The notes: generated from the letters alone by a model not told the origin. DNA of 56,610 nucleotides from Fragilariopsis cylindrus CCMP1102 (GCA_900095095.1 FMBT01000081.1:1-56610); one strand, 5' to 3'. Shown: positions 34,016-46,091, counted from the first letter of the stretch. Numbers and translations are program-made.

Positions 34016-34873
34016 ATGAAGACTTCTTATACTACTCCGCTGTTGTTATCAATGAGCTCCTTGGCGTTCACTGACGTATCTGCGTTCACATTTATGCAGG
34101 CACCACAACAGCAACAACAACAACGACAAATGATTGGCAAATCTACTACTGTCAGCAATATGTCTCCATTATTATCGCAATCGAAGTCGACTACTACTAG
34201 CACTTCGCCGATGACGTTGTTTGCTGGTACCGACGTTGATAATAAAGACATTGATCTATTAGAGGAAGCTGATGAAATATTTGACTACGTCGATAGTAAT
34301 GGTGATGGTGTGATCTCATTAGAAGAATTACAAACTCATTTAGTGGAAGAGATGGGATATACTGCAGAATATACAAAATATTTATTTGCATCTATGATAC
34401 TGATTCAGATGGGTCAATTACAAAAGAAGAAATGAGATTTGCATTCTATAACTTTGAGGCATTAAGTATGTATATGACATTTGGTGTTGGTGGATCAGAT
34501 GTTACAACCGGAAGGCATTTAAGGAATTGGCACGTAAAAATTCATCAACGTCACCAGAAACTCGTGATAAATTATTATTAAATGACTTGGCTGATTTAAT
34601 TTTTGATATTATTGATACAGACTCATCAGGTGAAATTTCAAAAGAAGAATTGAAATCACATTTTGATAATGTCACAGCAAAATTTGGTGATGATGACAAA
34701 CAGGGTACAGAAAAACAGGCCAACGATTATGTTCTACAATGTTTGCAACATTAGATGCCGACAAAGATGGTGGGATTTGTAGAGAAGAAGTTCGTACTGC
34801 ATTTGAGAAGTATGATTTCAAATTATTAGCTAGAACATTCGGTCTACGTGTTTACAGAACGGCTGAGGTATAA
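34016..34873 (+). CDS. Four-EF-hand calcium-binding protein, probably plastid-imported
   Basis: About 286 aa over four frames; breaks near 34395, 34502 and 34741 each need one added base. It begins with a signal peptide ending DVSAFTF, which fits the diatom ASAFAP-type plastid junction, then a Gln/Ser/Thr-rich leader. Four EF-hands follow: DYVDSNGDGVISLEEL, DTDSDGSITKEEM, IDTDSSGEISKEEL and LDADKDGGICREEV, arranged as two pairs with a Gly-rich linker. The first, second and fourth loops have the usual acidic positions; the third has Ser at position 5. It is likely a calcium sensor in the plastid or a plastid-surrounding compartment. The pairing and loops are clear despite the breaks. Confidence 0.82.
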
Positions 34874-35763
34874 GAAGATATTGTATAAAATTAAATAAAT
34901 ATACCAAAATAAAAATAAATGAATGGGATTAATATGTATTATATATAATTGAATCTATAGTCACCATATACCATCACATTATAATTTGACTACTGTAAGA
35001 CTATATATAGTACACTGTAGTAACGAGCATAGCATTATCACATTTTCATTGTAGTCTGCCTATGTTGAACATTATATATTTACATATATATTATATATAT
35101 ATGTACATGATCACGAATAGAAGAAACAATGGAACTAATATGTATTATTTATGTGGATTGAAACTAAAGTTACCAAACCATCAAATCATAACTTAACGAC
35201 GACATATCTATAGTACTGTAATAACGTTGAACATTAATATTACGTCTATAATATATTCCAGAGATGAACCATTTTTGCTGTTGCTACATCATCCTACAAA
35301 CCTTCTGAAGCTACTACTTGAACATTATCCTACGAATAACGTAGTTAGTTCTGCTCTCAACTAACATAACCAGAAAAGGTACGTCCATAGGGATATATAA
35401 TAATAAATAACATAAAAAGTGGAATGATGTAAAAAGGAGCAGCATCGACTAATACCAGACTATTAAATGCTATATAGATAGATGTGTTGTATAATCTAAA
35501 AAATGAGATGATAATTTGTTTTTCTCCAAAATTGAAAATTATTATTTGCTTGTGATTGAAATAAATCTACAAATTATCTAGTTTTTACTTTTCTAAAGTA
35601 CAATATGTATGTGTTATGAATCGTAAGAAAACCATCGTCTGTGGTTATGTTTCTATCATTTTTTCCATTCGATAAATAAAATATTCAGTTATATATATAT
35701 TATTACATTCTCAGCATGCCCCCGCACCGAACTGCTTCGCAACAATACTTTTATTTTATTTTT
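34874..35763. other. Intergenic, no gene seen
   Basis: Very AT-rich, with ATATAT stretches near 35080-35105 and two diverged copies of a TATGTATTATATATAATTGA-like and TAGTCACCATA-type block (about 34930-35040 and 35135-35230). This suggests an old local duplication. Confidence 0.35.
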
Positions 35764-36077
35764 CTACTTGAGTAACGTCGATTGTGTTTCTTCTAATATT
35801 CTTCCTATCGTTCCACAGGTTGTTTCCATCCGCTTTTCTGCTGCAAAACATACTTGATCTTTTGAATTCGTTCGATGACATTCTGAAATCATTCTTGTCA
35901 CGTCTTGACAACTCGATAAGTTGTTGTTCGTTAACATCGCCATAATGACAGGACTATTCGCCCATACCGCTTGCTTCTATTGTTCTTCCTCTGTGATTCG
36001 ATCGTCTTGATACTTGTATAGTTTGGAATAGCCGTAGCAGTAGAGGTGGCAAGGGTTTGAGGTTTAGTTTGCGTCAT
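35764..36077 (-). CDS. Small twin-Cys (CHCH-like) protein
   Basis: Not visible as one long frame. ATG at 36077 gives MTQTKPQTLATSTATAIPNY and after a break near 35979 (one added base) the next frame reads AVWANSPVIMAMLTNNNLSS and then a Cys-rich helix pair ending at 35764; about 104 aa in total. The four Cys form C-x9-C, nine residues, then C-x10-C, close to the twin C-x9-C pattern of mitochondrial intermembrane-space proteins oxidised by Mia40. There is no leader, as usual for that group. Several members help assemble cytochrome oxidase or complex I. The second pair is one residue longer than the standard, so the family is likely but not certain. Confidence 0.55.
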
Positions 36078-37579
36078 GGTGTATAATAATATGGTGTATG
36101 AGGGATATGTTCGCGTTGCTTGGATATTGGTAACGGTTTTTCCAAAATTATTGTTCTTGTTCGAAAATTATGAGAATAGTTTGGGCGATTTGCTTTGAAA
36201 TGAACGCGATGACAGCTTGTACTTTGAACCAAGTTTGACGTCAAACAATGAAAATGTCCGCCGATTGATCGCTGACACCACTATTTTATTTTTGTCGGCC
36301 GTGCGTGTCGTGTTTATGTTTGTAGAGAATAGAAAAAGAATTTCGAAGAATTCGAGAAAGAACATGATTGATTGAATTATTGTATTCTGTGATTCTATTG
36401 GCCAAGAAAGACGTGACAAAAAATTATTAAACGTGACTTAAAGATACTAGTAGTACAGTACAGTAGATTCTTCGTTTGGAGGCCCAACAAGCTATTATGA
36501 ATAGATATCGGTCTAGCTAGCCAGACCAGTGAGAAACGAAGAGATGTAGATTCCAGTACAGCGTCTACACATTAGCCATGGGTGCTATAGAGACAAATCA
36601 TGAGGATACCAGGCTAGGCAGTAAATTGAATAGGAAGAACTTGGTAAAAAGATAGAGAGGTGATGGAAGGATGTGTTGTGAAAGCAATCCTTCCTTGTTG
36701 TTGTTGTTGTTATTTTAAAACTGGTTTATTACATCAATTTATGGTTGTGTTGTAGTTTGTGTTCAGTTTGTGATTTGAATTGCTGACTAAGCGTAGGCTG
36801 TACTTTTGTATCTGCGCTGCGTTGTCATTTCTGGTAACAGATTTGGGCAGAACACGGAAGTTGGGCGAGTTTCAACTCAATATATACCCTCTCCTCCTTC
36901 CTTCCTTGCAAACTGACAGGAGACTGTTTTGTATATATTGGCTTGACCCTTATATCATGAGATGGTGGGTGATGTTTTGTGTATTAATCTGCTAGAAGTT
37001 TATGTCCAGGCTAGGCTTCCAGTATACTCAAAATTATCCCTTGTTAACTATAGCAGCATCCCAGCAACCAGCAGTGCCAATAGTACATTACATTATGGGA
37101 ACTCCTTTATCGATGAGATACAAATATTTACTGATGGTACCTTCTTGTTATACTGTTTGAATTGTGAGATGTCCTCATGCCAGAAAGATATGAAGTTTTA
37201 TGTTGTACCTACTGTACTATTCTTCCAGCATACGACTAGTAGTAGTTGTGATGTGCGCCAGCCGCGCCTCATTTTTTCTTTTTTAAACAATTAATGGATG
37301 GACTTTAAAAAAAACGTGAAAAAAAACTATTCTTTTTATTCTTTAGAAGTAACGTTACTCAGTTCACAGCTGCTTGAAGTGCCGAGGTAAGCATGAAATA
37401 ATACACATAAAAAAGGCAACGACGAAGAGATGGCAACGGCAACAACTCATTTCATAAACACGACAACGACAACAAAAGAAAAGGAAACGAAATGCTGGAA
37501 GATAGAGAGAGGAAGAAAGAGAAAGAGTAGTGTTATCTGAAATCTACATGCTGACAATAAGCAAAACGACGAAAACATC
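36078..37579. other. Intergenic, 1.5 kb, no supported gene
   Basis: 36780-37290 has the same CG-poor texture as 15.5-16.8 kb, with two overlapping open frames (36780-36995 and 36962-37294) that match nothing. The last 150 bp before 37580 are A-rich leader-like sequence. Confidence 0.35.
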
Positions 37580-38950
37580 ATGCAATCAATTATCGGTTCA
37601 ACAATGCTAGGGATCGGTACAGTCCTCGTTTCGTCAATGTTTGCTGTATTGAAGTCTTTGGAACACGTGCATCCTATTATTCGCGCATCATGGAGATTAC
37701 AAGCGACAGCGTTAGCACTTGCCCCACCTTGTGCGTTGTCAATATACCTTGCAGCAACAACATTACCCAATAGTCGGGATCATAGTAATAATAAAGGAAA
37801 TCGCAGCAGCAAGATAACTTCTACTCGTATCCCTCCAATGGATACCGTTTGGTCAGGTATTGGTTATGCTATGTACAATGTTGGATTATGTACCGCATTA
37901 GCGAAAACGTCATTACTTCGTGCATCGATCTTATCACAATGTGCACCCTTATTTATTGTTCTTTACAATTATTCCCTTCATAAATTATATCCACGACGAC
38001 GTGGAGGAGGAGGCGGAAGCGGGGTTCACCTGAATCATATCCTAGGTGTTATCCTTACTCTTGTCGGTACAGCGATCTATGTTAACTCAACAACGCCAGA
38101 AACTTCTGACGACGTCGTCGACGTCGACGCGATAATAAATCCTATTACTACTAATCATCTACGAAATATCGAGGGTCAAGATGAAATATTGGTACCAGCA
38201 ATCGTTGTTGCTATCACTTCCGTCAACATCCAAGACGAAAGGTCACAGTCGCATTACATTAATAATAATAATAATAATAATATCATTGGTGATTTAAACG
38301 CGTTATTTGCAAGTGCGGGGTATGCAATTTATATCTCATGTGGTAGAAAAGCACGAAAAATTGTTCCAGTTTTCATCCATCTACCAGGTTGTGTTCTTGT
38401 TGCATTGCTATTAGTTTCCACCTTTTGTTTGGTGACGGTGGTACACGACGTAGCGGATGTTGATAAAACTACTACTACACCACAACATCACTATGACGGC
38501 GACGAATACAACGATAACGACGCCTTTATCAACCGAGGGAATATAATCCTTAACGAGGAAGAAGAAGAAGATAACGATTTACTATTCTGTTCAAATTTAT
38601 TTGGTTGGATGTGTCAACAATACTTACCTCGAGTTGCATTCCTTGGTATTGTTTGTGGAGCTATTGCTGTTTCCTTAATTAATTGGTCACTAAATCATGT
38701 ATCGGCACTTCAAGCTGCAGCAGCCAACAGCGCAGAACCTTTAATAGCATCTTTCATTGGTATAATCTTTTTCTATGAGCCTATACCAAATTTTACTGCC
38801 ATCACAGCAGCTGGTATAATCGTTATTGCTATGATGCTATGTTCAACCGACGATGCTGATGATGATGATAATGCTGATTATAATAATTCCAAAAAATGGG
38901 AGGATTCCAAAAAGTTAGATTCGTCGCGCGCTCGAGAATTTATCGCGTGA
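37580..38950 (+). CDS. EamA/DMT-family transporter
   Basis: 456 aa in one exon. The layout is about ten hydrophobic helices in two repeats. Repeat one: GSTMLGIGTVLVSSMFAVLK, the conserved EamA block HPIIRASWRLQATALALAPP, GIGYAMYNVGLCTALAKTSL, LRASILSQCAPLFIVLYNY and ILGVILTLVGTAIYV. Repeat two: LNALFASAGYAIYISCGRK, ALLLVSTFCLVTV, LGIVCGAIAVSLINWSLNHV, AANSAEPLIASFIGIIFFYE and ITAAGIIVIAMML. Two long Asp/Asn-rich loops are inserted. DMT carriers export or exchange small metabolites; the substrate cannot be read from sequence, and no plastid leader is seen. Confidence 0.82.
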   Translation: MQSIIGSTMLGIGTVLVSSMFAVLKSLEHVHPIIRASWRLQATALALAPPCALSIYLAATTLPNSRDHSNNKGNRSSKITSTRIPPMDTVWSGIGYAMYNVGLCTALAKTSLLRASILSQCAPLFIVLYNYSLHKLYPRRRGGGGGSGVHLNHILGVILTLVGTAIYVNSTTPETSDDVVDVDAIINPITTNHLRNIEGQDEILVPAIVVAITSVNIQDERSQSHYINNNNNNNIIGDLNALFASAGYAIYISCGRKARKIVPVFIHLPGCVLVALLLVSTFCLVTVVHDVADVDKTTTTPQHHYDGDEYNDNDAFINRGNIILNEEEEEDNDLLFCSNLFGWMCQQYLPRVAFLGIVCGAIAVSLINWSLNHVSALQAAAANSAEPLIASFIGIIFFYEPIPNFTAITAAGIIVIAMMLCSTDDADDDDNADYNNSKKWEDSKKLDSSRAREFIA

Positions 38951-39185
38951 TTGCTTGCGTGCGTGGTATTCAGTAGTATCTTTTGACTCACTCATTTATC
39001 ATCATCATTCTCAATTCATTCAGCTCTCACCAAGAAGAATGATCGAAGACACTTAAATCATCAATCTTGGCACTTATCTTCACCAACAACACTCCTATAA
39101 TAACAAGTCATCATCAACCGTTTCATTCATTATTTCTATTCGCACCCAAAATATTTCGCATTGAGCTACATTGAGCTATTTCAGC

Positions 39186-39683
39186 ATGAAAATGAATACC
39201 TGTAATTGTGAAAACAAAGGATTATTGATGATGCTCACTGTCGGTGTTGTCGTCATTATTATTCAAGCAACGGATTCAATCGCATTCACTATTCCACAAC
39301 CTATTAGTAATTGTGTGCGAAGGACGACGACGACGACGACGTCGAGTAATCCTTTTATTATTAAACCATTGCTTAGGGCAGAAGGAACCAATGGCGAAAA
39401 TCAAGTTGTAGAATTGGTGGACGATAACATAGAAGAACAATCGAACGAAACAGCGACTACAAATGAACCAAAAGAAGAAGGAACATCTACTGTTGCTCCA
39501 TTTTTAAGTCAAGGTGAAATTTCTGAAGAAGTAATGGAAATGAATTGGAATGATCCAAAACAAACAAGAGTTATATTCTATATTATACTATCACTTATAC
39601 CTGTAGTATTTTTGCTTCCACTCATGCTTGGATCACGTGACCTGATCCCCCTCGACGCATTACCGCCAGTGCCGTTGAGCTGA
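39186..39683 (+). CDS. Plastid-type single-pass membrane protein, unknown
   Basis: 165 aa from ATG 39186. The signal peptide ends DSIAFTIP, a diatom plastid-type junction with Phe. A basic Thr-rich leader follows, then an acidic middle (LVDDNIEEQSNETATTNEPK), the block SEEVMEMNWNDPKQTRV and one membrane helix (IFYIILSLIPVVFLLPLML) near the C-terminus. A short, acidic, tail-anchored layout like this is common among small thylakoid proteins, but no known subunit is recognised. The next gene (40531, opposite strand) is also a small plastid-type protein. Confidence 0.62.
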   Translation: MKMNTCNCENKGLLMMLTVGVVVIIIQATDSIAFTIPQPISNCVRRTTTTTTSSNPFIIKPLLRAEGTNGENQVVELVDDNIEEQSNETATTNEPKEEGTSTVAPFLSQGEISEEVMEMNWNDPKQTRVIFYIILSLIPVVFLLPLMLGSRDLIPLDALPPVPLS

Positions 39684-40089
39684 GCTGAACTAAAATTAAA
39701 TTAAATACATGAGAAATACATAAAAAGAAAGAATCCCAAATAATCAAGCAAACGAATCAATCAACTTGATAGCATCGTCTACTGTCAAGAATATTAGATT
39801 CGTCTACCGTACTTACCAAGAAGAACGATACTGACTAAACAAAATCTTACGACGACGACGACGAACGATGATAAATATAATGCGAATGAAAATATAGTAA
39901 ACAGTATAACTGTACCCTAATTATGCACATAATATATATATATATATATAATTCTCGACAAATAATAACATAGCTAAGAATTTTTTATTATTTTGTATTT
40001 AATGATTAATTATTTTTCCCAAGTTTTTCTCGGTCTATTATTCATTTTTGATCGAGGGTGCAAAAGATAAAAGATTAGATATGTATAGT
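39684..40089. other. Intergenic between convergent genes
   Basis: AT-rich, with a perfect AT repeat at about 39930-39950. No gene seen. Confidence 0.4.
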
Positions 40090-40531
40090 TTATTCTCCTT
40101 TTACTTTCTTGATTGTTTCATCGAAACCTTTATCCTTATCTGCCGCATCGAAGCTATAATTTATATATATATTCGTGAAACAATGGTATCACATCACATC
40201 ACATTCATTTATTTTAATATTAAATAAGATTTGATGGAAGAAAAGATGAGATAAGTAGGATGTGACACAACGGTTAATACATTTTCAATTCAGTATGGGA
40301 TAAAATTGATATCAAACAACACCATTCAAGCACCGTGTGCAGAACATTAACTTACATATCAAACATCTCTTCCAAATCCAAATCAAAACCACCCTCTTCT
40401 TCTGCTTCAGGTTCGGCAAAAAATGTTGTCAACGAAATCTTCTTCGTCGTAAATGCAGCTGATGGAGCAAACGACATAACGCTAGAAAGCGCTCCTAATG
40501 AGAAAAGACTGATAATAACTGAAGCCTTCAT
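40090..40531 (-). CDS. Small spliced plastid-type protein (79 aa)
   Basis: Exons 40531-40356 and 40153-40090 joined by a 202-bp GT-AG intron (GTAAGTTAAT donor, AATTATAG acceptor). The start MKASVIISLFSLGALSSVMS is a signal peptide and continues SFAPSAAFTTKKISL, with two Phe-containing plastid-type junctions. The mature part is about 45 residues and acidic: EEEGGFDLDLEEMFD, then, across the splice, DAADKDKGFDETIKKVKGE. There is no membrane helix, so it may be a soluble stroma or lumen protein or a peripheral subunit. The splice keeps a smooth helical pattern, which supports it. No named family. Confidence 0.6.
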
Positions 40532-41389
40532 TGTTCTTGTATTGTATTGTATATAGTAGTAGTAGTAGTAGTAGTAGCTGATTGTAGTGTTGTTTTAGGA
40601 TTACTTTCTTGTACGATGGTCGATAGGGCAGGGAGAGATGATGTCATCAATACTTTTCTAAAATTGATTTTGTACTAAAATACCGTTTCTGCGTCAGGCG
40701 TGCGGTTGACTTTTACACGTGGAAGCTTCCTACAAGTACTACATTAAACATCATGCTTACAAGAATTAAAATAAGTGGGTTAATAATTACTGTTGTATTG
40801 ATGTATATTGTATATTACTTTGAAAGCAGCTTTTGATAGATACCCTACTCACAATGTACAGTTATTGTAGTAGGAAAGAAGCAATATCTCAGTAATGGTA
40901 CTGATTTGACCAAGTGCAAGTTCAACAGCCATTAGCAAGATTCCAACCATTATCTCAATGCAAGATCTTCACACAGTTCAGAATAAAAGATGCGATTATA
41001 TCTAGTTATCATGGACAAAATGCTGGTCTTTCATTACATCCTTATGGTTGTTGATGAAGGGATACCTTCATCTTTACTACACTCCTGACGTGCTGCGCTG
41101 CGCTGTAGCGCAGCTGAGGGAGAAACCAATCATTGTGTGCATGTGGTTGACTAGATCTATCTGTTCTGTGGTATGTTGTGAATCCCAATAGTACAATAAT
41201 GTACTACTAATTTAAATCTGATATCCCTAGATGTACTTTGAAACTACTTATATTTGAAGGAACATAGAAATGTAACAGAATGATAGTATAAAGTGATGGT
41301 TTTTGACAATAGTTCAGGGATAATTGATACCTACTAGCTAGCTTTTGTATTTATACAACATTAACCTTTTCTAACACATATAAAAATAT
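40532..41389. other. Intergenic, no gene seen
   Basis: An AGT repeat (about 40556-40576) follows the small gene start. 40700-41390 has the CG-poor texture seen elsewhere, with one short perfect hairpin GCTGCGCT-GT-AGCGCAGC at 41097-41114. Confidence 0.35.
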
Positions 41390-42999
41390 CTAGTCCAAAA
41401 CCCATGTTTTCAATACTTGATCGATCCCACCTGATACCATGACTGGCAACGTATGATGCATATCCAATGCTGTTACAAAATGACTATGTGCATTGTTTAA
41501 TGTTCTCAAACATCTGTTGGCTTTTATATCAAATACTCGAATTGTTCGATCGTCCCCTCCACTGATGATATAATTCCCCGATGGATGGATAACAACCGAT
41601 TTGACCCAATTTTCATGAGCTGAAAACACCGCAAGACACGAGGCGGATGCTAACGACCAAAGTCGGACCGTTCGATCCCGTCCCCCACTAGCAAGATAAT
41701 CTCGGACCGTTTCCTTATGTTTAGCGTTACTTCCTCCAGCTCTATCCTTACCAAATGCTTCTTCAATCACAAACGAAAGAGATTCTATAACGTGTTCATG
41801 TCCTCGCAATTCGCATAATTTTTGTTTGGTGTTGACGTTAGCATCATACACGTTGATTACTGGATCATTCCCTGCCGATGCCCAAACAGCTCCATCGTGT
41901 GAACGTACGGCAAGTGTTCTAACCCAGTCTGTATGATCTGTAAAGGTATGATCACAAAATCCAGTTTCCATATCCCACAACTTAACTGTTTGATCCCTAC
42001 TAGCACTTAATAAATGCTTTGCGTTGGCCGCGACAATATCCATTCCCGTTGATGAATCTTCCGACGCAGAAGGGATGATATTTTGTAATGGAAGAAAAAT
42101 AATAGAAGAAATAGTATGATCATGTCCTCGCAAAGTTCGGACGCAATTGTAGGTAGAAAAATCCCATAGTTTGATGGACAAATCATTGGAACATGATGCT
42201 AAATAGTTTCCCATCGGAGTAAAAGCTAGTGAATTGACGTTATTAGTATGACCTTTCAGGGTCTTCATATAATCTCCACTCTCGTGATCCCAAACCTGAT
42301 TGGATGATCAGGTATCGTCAAGTATTTTATCAATTATTTAGTTAATGCCATTATATGATCGGCCATCGACGTTCATCAAAAATCATTAAGTTAATTTTAT
42401 ATGTGAGTGTGATATTTGTATGTGGACTCTCAAAAACAAAACTACATCAGACAAGTGTGTTTTCCTTTCCTTTTTTTCTCACAAAATAGTACAGTACTCA
42501 TTCATTCAACAAATTCTCTTTTTTTCTCTCTCTCTATAAAAAAACTTACCTTGATTGATCCATCTTCACTTCCACTGACTACTACCGTAAAGACAGGATG
42601 TACCTTTAAACACGTTATCGGTGCTGAATGGCCTGCTAGTGTTTCAGCACAAGGTAATCGAGGGAGCATTCGTCGTGATACACCACCACCACCACCGTTC
42701 GTAGTATTGCCCGAACTATCACCACCTGTACCTCGATGGGCATGTATTTTTGCATTTTGTGACACAATCCTTTCCAGTTCTAATACCTTTTTTTGTAATC
42801 GTGGTATAGCTGTCCATTTTTTCTCGAGAAGTGGTGTTTTCCCCACATTACTTGTTGTGGTCTTTTTCTCGGTAGCTTTTGGATCAGCTTCCGCAAATAC
42901 TTGAGCAGCTCCTTCAAATATATCTCCTTGACTGACAAGGTATTCATAAATTCCCGCGTGCAGGTCTTGTCGTTGTCTATCCGTCAAGACCATAATCAC
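41390..42999 (-). CDS. LIS1: LIS1 / PAFAH1B1-type WD40 protein (dynein regulator)
   Basis: Exons 42999-42550 and 42295-41390 (254-bp intron), 451 aa. The N-terminus [20 protein letters not shown] is a LisH dimerisation motif, followed by a helix ([17 protein letters not shown]) that forms the coiled coil. Seven WD40 blades follow: [30 protein letters not shown] with [22 protein letters not shown], the [20 protein letters not shown] blade, [26 protein letters not shown] with HENWVKSV, and [13 protein letters not shown] ending KTWVLD. LIS1 binds dynein and NudE and aids microtubule-based transport and nuclear positioning. The second-blade insert ([14 protein letters not shown]) and the Gly/Thr-rich linker before blade 1 are local. 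Frame intact. The start could be either of two ATGs two codons apart. Confidence 0.93.
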
Positions 43000-43622
43000 G
43001 TCACGATCCTATCTTGCTGATTGGTTGTCGTCGTTTGTCTTTTTCTTAACTCTTTCTATTGTTGGTTTGACTTAGTATTGCTTACATAAACCAAGTACAT
43101 TACATCATTGTCGTGAAGACGTATTTGTGTTTTGTGATGGTTCTTGTCCTAATTGAAAACTCACGTTTTTTTCAAAATTCGAAGCATGCGCCCCCAACGG
43201 CAGTAAATTTTAGAGATCAGTTGTCCACATTTAACGTGACTGGATTGAAAAAATCAAGAAAATCACAGCATTTTCCTGCAGGAAAAGATGTCATTGTGGA
43301 CAGCAGTAATATCATCCCACTCGTGGATAATCAATCAATCAAAGAATAGTCGAGTCGAGTCGAGTCGTCTTTTGTTTTTAAAAAAATCAACAATGATACA
43401 TGATTGTAGAAGCGAAATCTAATAGTAGAAAACTAAACCACTACAGTAATAGAAATACCTGTTGTATCGGAACCCTTGTAATAACAAGACAAGGACAAAG
43501 GCAAAGGCGTGTCATTCGAGTAAGGAGGGGTGAGAAAAAGAAAAGATCAGGCGTTCACGATTGTCAATAGCAAGAGAAGAAAGAAAGAAAGAAAGAAAAT
43601 AGACGAAAAGAAAAAAAAAACC
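43000..43622. other. Divergent promoter region
   Basis: Between LIS1 and the SET protein. A GTG-started frame (43113-43349) has a Lys/Ser-rich, secreted-looking peptide but no ATG and no support. GAGTC repeats lie at 43350-43367 and GAAA repeats near 43576-43598. Confidence 0.35.
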
Positions 43623-46091
43623 ATGAGAATTCACGGATGTTTTGTTGTTACCATGATAGTGGTTGCCACAATGAGCAATACCGTACAAATGGTATCATCG
43701 GCAAGACAAAGGAGTCCTGATTTTGATGATGTGAAAGATGCGGACGATTATGATGATTCGAAATGTGGTCTATACCTGGCAACATCCTCGACCTCTGATC
43801 CAGATGAAGAACAGACTAAATGGGGTGTCTATGCAGGAAAAGATATTGAATCGGATTCACCAATTGGTTATGGTGATGTTGCAATCCATACCTTCCATTT
43901 CATGGCGAATAATATCTGGATGGATACAGAAACAGAAGAAATTATGGACGATCTTGATAAGAATGAACTTGCTAATATTGTGGATTGGTTTGAACAATTT
44001 GTTTGGGTACCAAATTCCAGTGGTGGGTACGTTTTACGTTTACGTCTAAACTTGCTACAGACTGTTTATCTCGTCAGGTCTTCTCGCTCACTACTATTTT
44101 TGTTCTCCTAACTTTGCATTGCATTGCTTTGTATTCTATTCTATTCCAGTCAATATGAATTGGAGGATACAAATAATGGTGCTAAAATTGTGACAGCTAT
44201 TCCCGGAACGGGTGTACTTGGTGGATATAATCCTAAAATGACAAATGCTGATTGGAATCATTCTAGTGCCTACCATCGAGATGCCTGGAATGAATATCCA
44301 GAGGAAGCACATCCTGGTCGGGGTGCGTACACTAATTACTTTGGATTAGAATTAGCATCAAAAGAAGTTATTCCAGCTGGGAGAGAAATCTTCGTTGAGG
44401 TACGTTATAATTATACGTTACGTTTCTACTTCTACGTTCTATACGTTACGTAATATATACGAATATATACATTTGTTTTGCGCTGAATTGTCATCTGACT
44501 GACAATTGAGTCCATTGATTTTTTTCTTCGGTTTGTTGTTGTTTCTTGAAATATGATTGTGTATATTAAAGTATGGCGATAATTGGCAAGATGAAAATGG
44601 TGATAAAGAGAAGGAAAGTCTAACTAAAAAGGATTACGGTCGAGTCGATCAAACTATTGAAAAAATGATCCAATTCTTTCACAAACATGAAAGTAAGTTA
44701 GATGAAGGTTCGAAGAAGAAAATCTATGAATTCTTACGACGCGATGTTATGCTTGCTGCAGCAGGATCTGAAAAAGGTAAACAAATCCATAAGATGTTAC
44801 CTGATGATCCTGCTGAATTGAAAGATATTTTGGAGGACGGAGGATCCTTTGCGTCAAAAGCACCGGGTTCGGTACGTTCTATAGAATGGTTAGAAGCGAA
44901 TGGGTTATGTATGGACAATATTAAGCCAGGTCCATCCACTATTCCGTACGCCGGACGTGGGGCATTTGCAACTAGAGACATCAAGGAGGGAAATCTTGTT
45001 TCACCGGTCCCATTGATTCATATTTCAGATGAAACTGTCCTTGATATGCATCCAGTTGAAAGTGTTAGTTATAGGAATGATCCTGATGAGGAAGCTGAAT
45101 CTTTGTTCGTTCGTGAGAGTGATGAAAGAATTGGTATTCAATTATTAATGAATTATTGTTTCGGTCATCCCGAGTCATCTATGATATTTTTCCCCACAGG
45201 TGCTGTAGCAAGTTATATCAATCATGGATCATCGAAGGAAAAGGTCAATGCGAAAATAGTCTGGTCGGACCATCCTAACAACCACAAAGATTGGTTAGAT
45301 GAAGAGTTACAACCGTTTAACTCAATGGGAGGACTCGTATTGGAAATTGTTGCTACGAAGGATATCAAGGAGGGAGAAGAAGGTAAGAGGACAACAGAAT
45401 CGATTTTTGTCTACTATTTATTAAAAGACGACATACTATGAAATAGCCTACTTGTATCATCATCTGTCTTTGATGTAACATTACCGTATCTGAATTCAAT
45501 ATTTATTTTCGTTGTTCGTTGTTCGTTGTTCGTTGTTCGTGTGCAGTTCTCATTGATTATGGCGATGAATGGCAGGATGCCTGGGATAGGCACGTTGCGA
45601 TATGGAATGAGAATAAAGAGAAGTCCTGGCCATTGCAAGCCCTTGATTTGAATCAGATACACAAGAAGAAGGTATTTCGCACAAAATTCGAAGAATCGTA
45701 CCCGGACAATGTTATGATGAAATGCTTCCTCATGGTTAAAAAACCAGCCGGTGATGAAATAGAAACTGATGAGAAAGGTCGGAAGATTCGTATCTGGTCT
45801 GAGTCTGAATCAGGAAAACCAAATATTGTTAGCAACAATTTATTTGACTGCGAAATTCTGTCACATGAAGATACACCCGCAGGTCACTCATACAACGTAC
45901 TTTGGTCTAGTGGATCCACAGAAACTCTCGTCAAGGGAGTCCCTCACAAGGCCATTGTGTTTTTAGACAAACCTGAGGAGGGAGATCAACATATTTGGAA
46001 TAGTTTTCGTCATTATATTAGCCTGGGTGATATATTTCCCAAAAAATGGCGCGATCTCTATCGTGAAAAAGATGGTAATAATGAAGAGTAA
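43623..46091 (+). CDS. Secretory-pathway protein with two SET domains
   Basis: Exons 43623-44026, 44150-44399, 44572-45382 and 45547-46091 (introns 123, 172 and 164 bp), 669 aa, intact. The signal peptide is MRIHGCFVVTMIVVATMSNT. First SET-like unit (residues about 45-235): WGVYAGKDIESDSPI, later GRGAYTNYFGLELASKEVIP, AGREIFVEYGDNWQ. A helical linker follows (KIYEFLRRDVMLAAAGSEKG). Second unit (about 340-500): YAGRGAFATRDIKEGNLVSP, FPTGAVASYINHGSSKEKVN (NHGS in place of the usual NHSC), LEIVATKDIKEGEEVLIDYG. A C-terminal block (VMMKCFLMVKKPAG...DIFPKKWRDLY) is of unknown type. SET domains methylate lysine with SAM; a secreted or ER-resident form would act on non-histone targets. Target unknown. 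Confidence 0.8.

Noticed and set aside
43113-43349. 78-aa frame with a hydrophobic start
   Set aside because: Begins with GTG, has no ATG at the start and lies in a promoter region; no other support.
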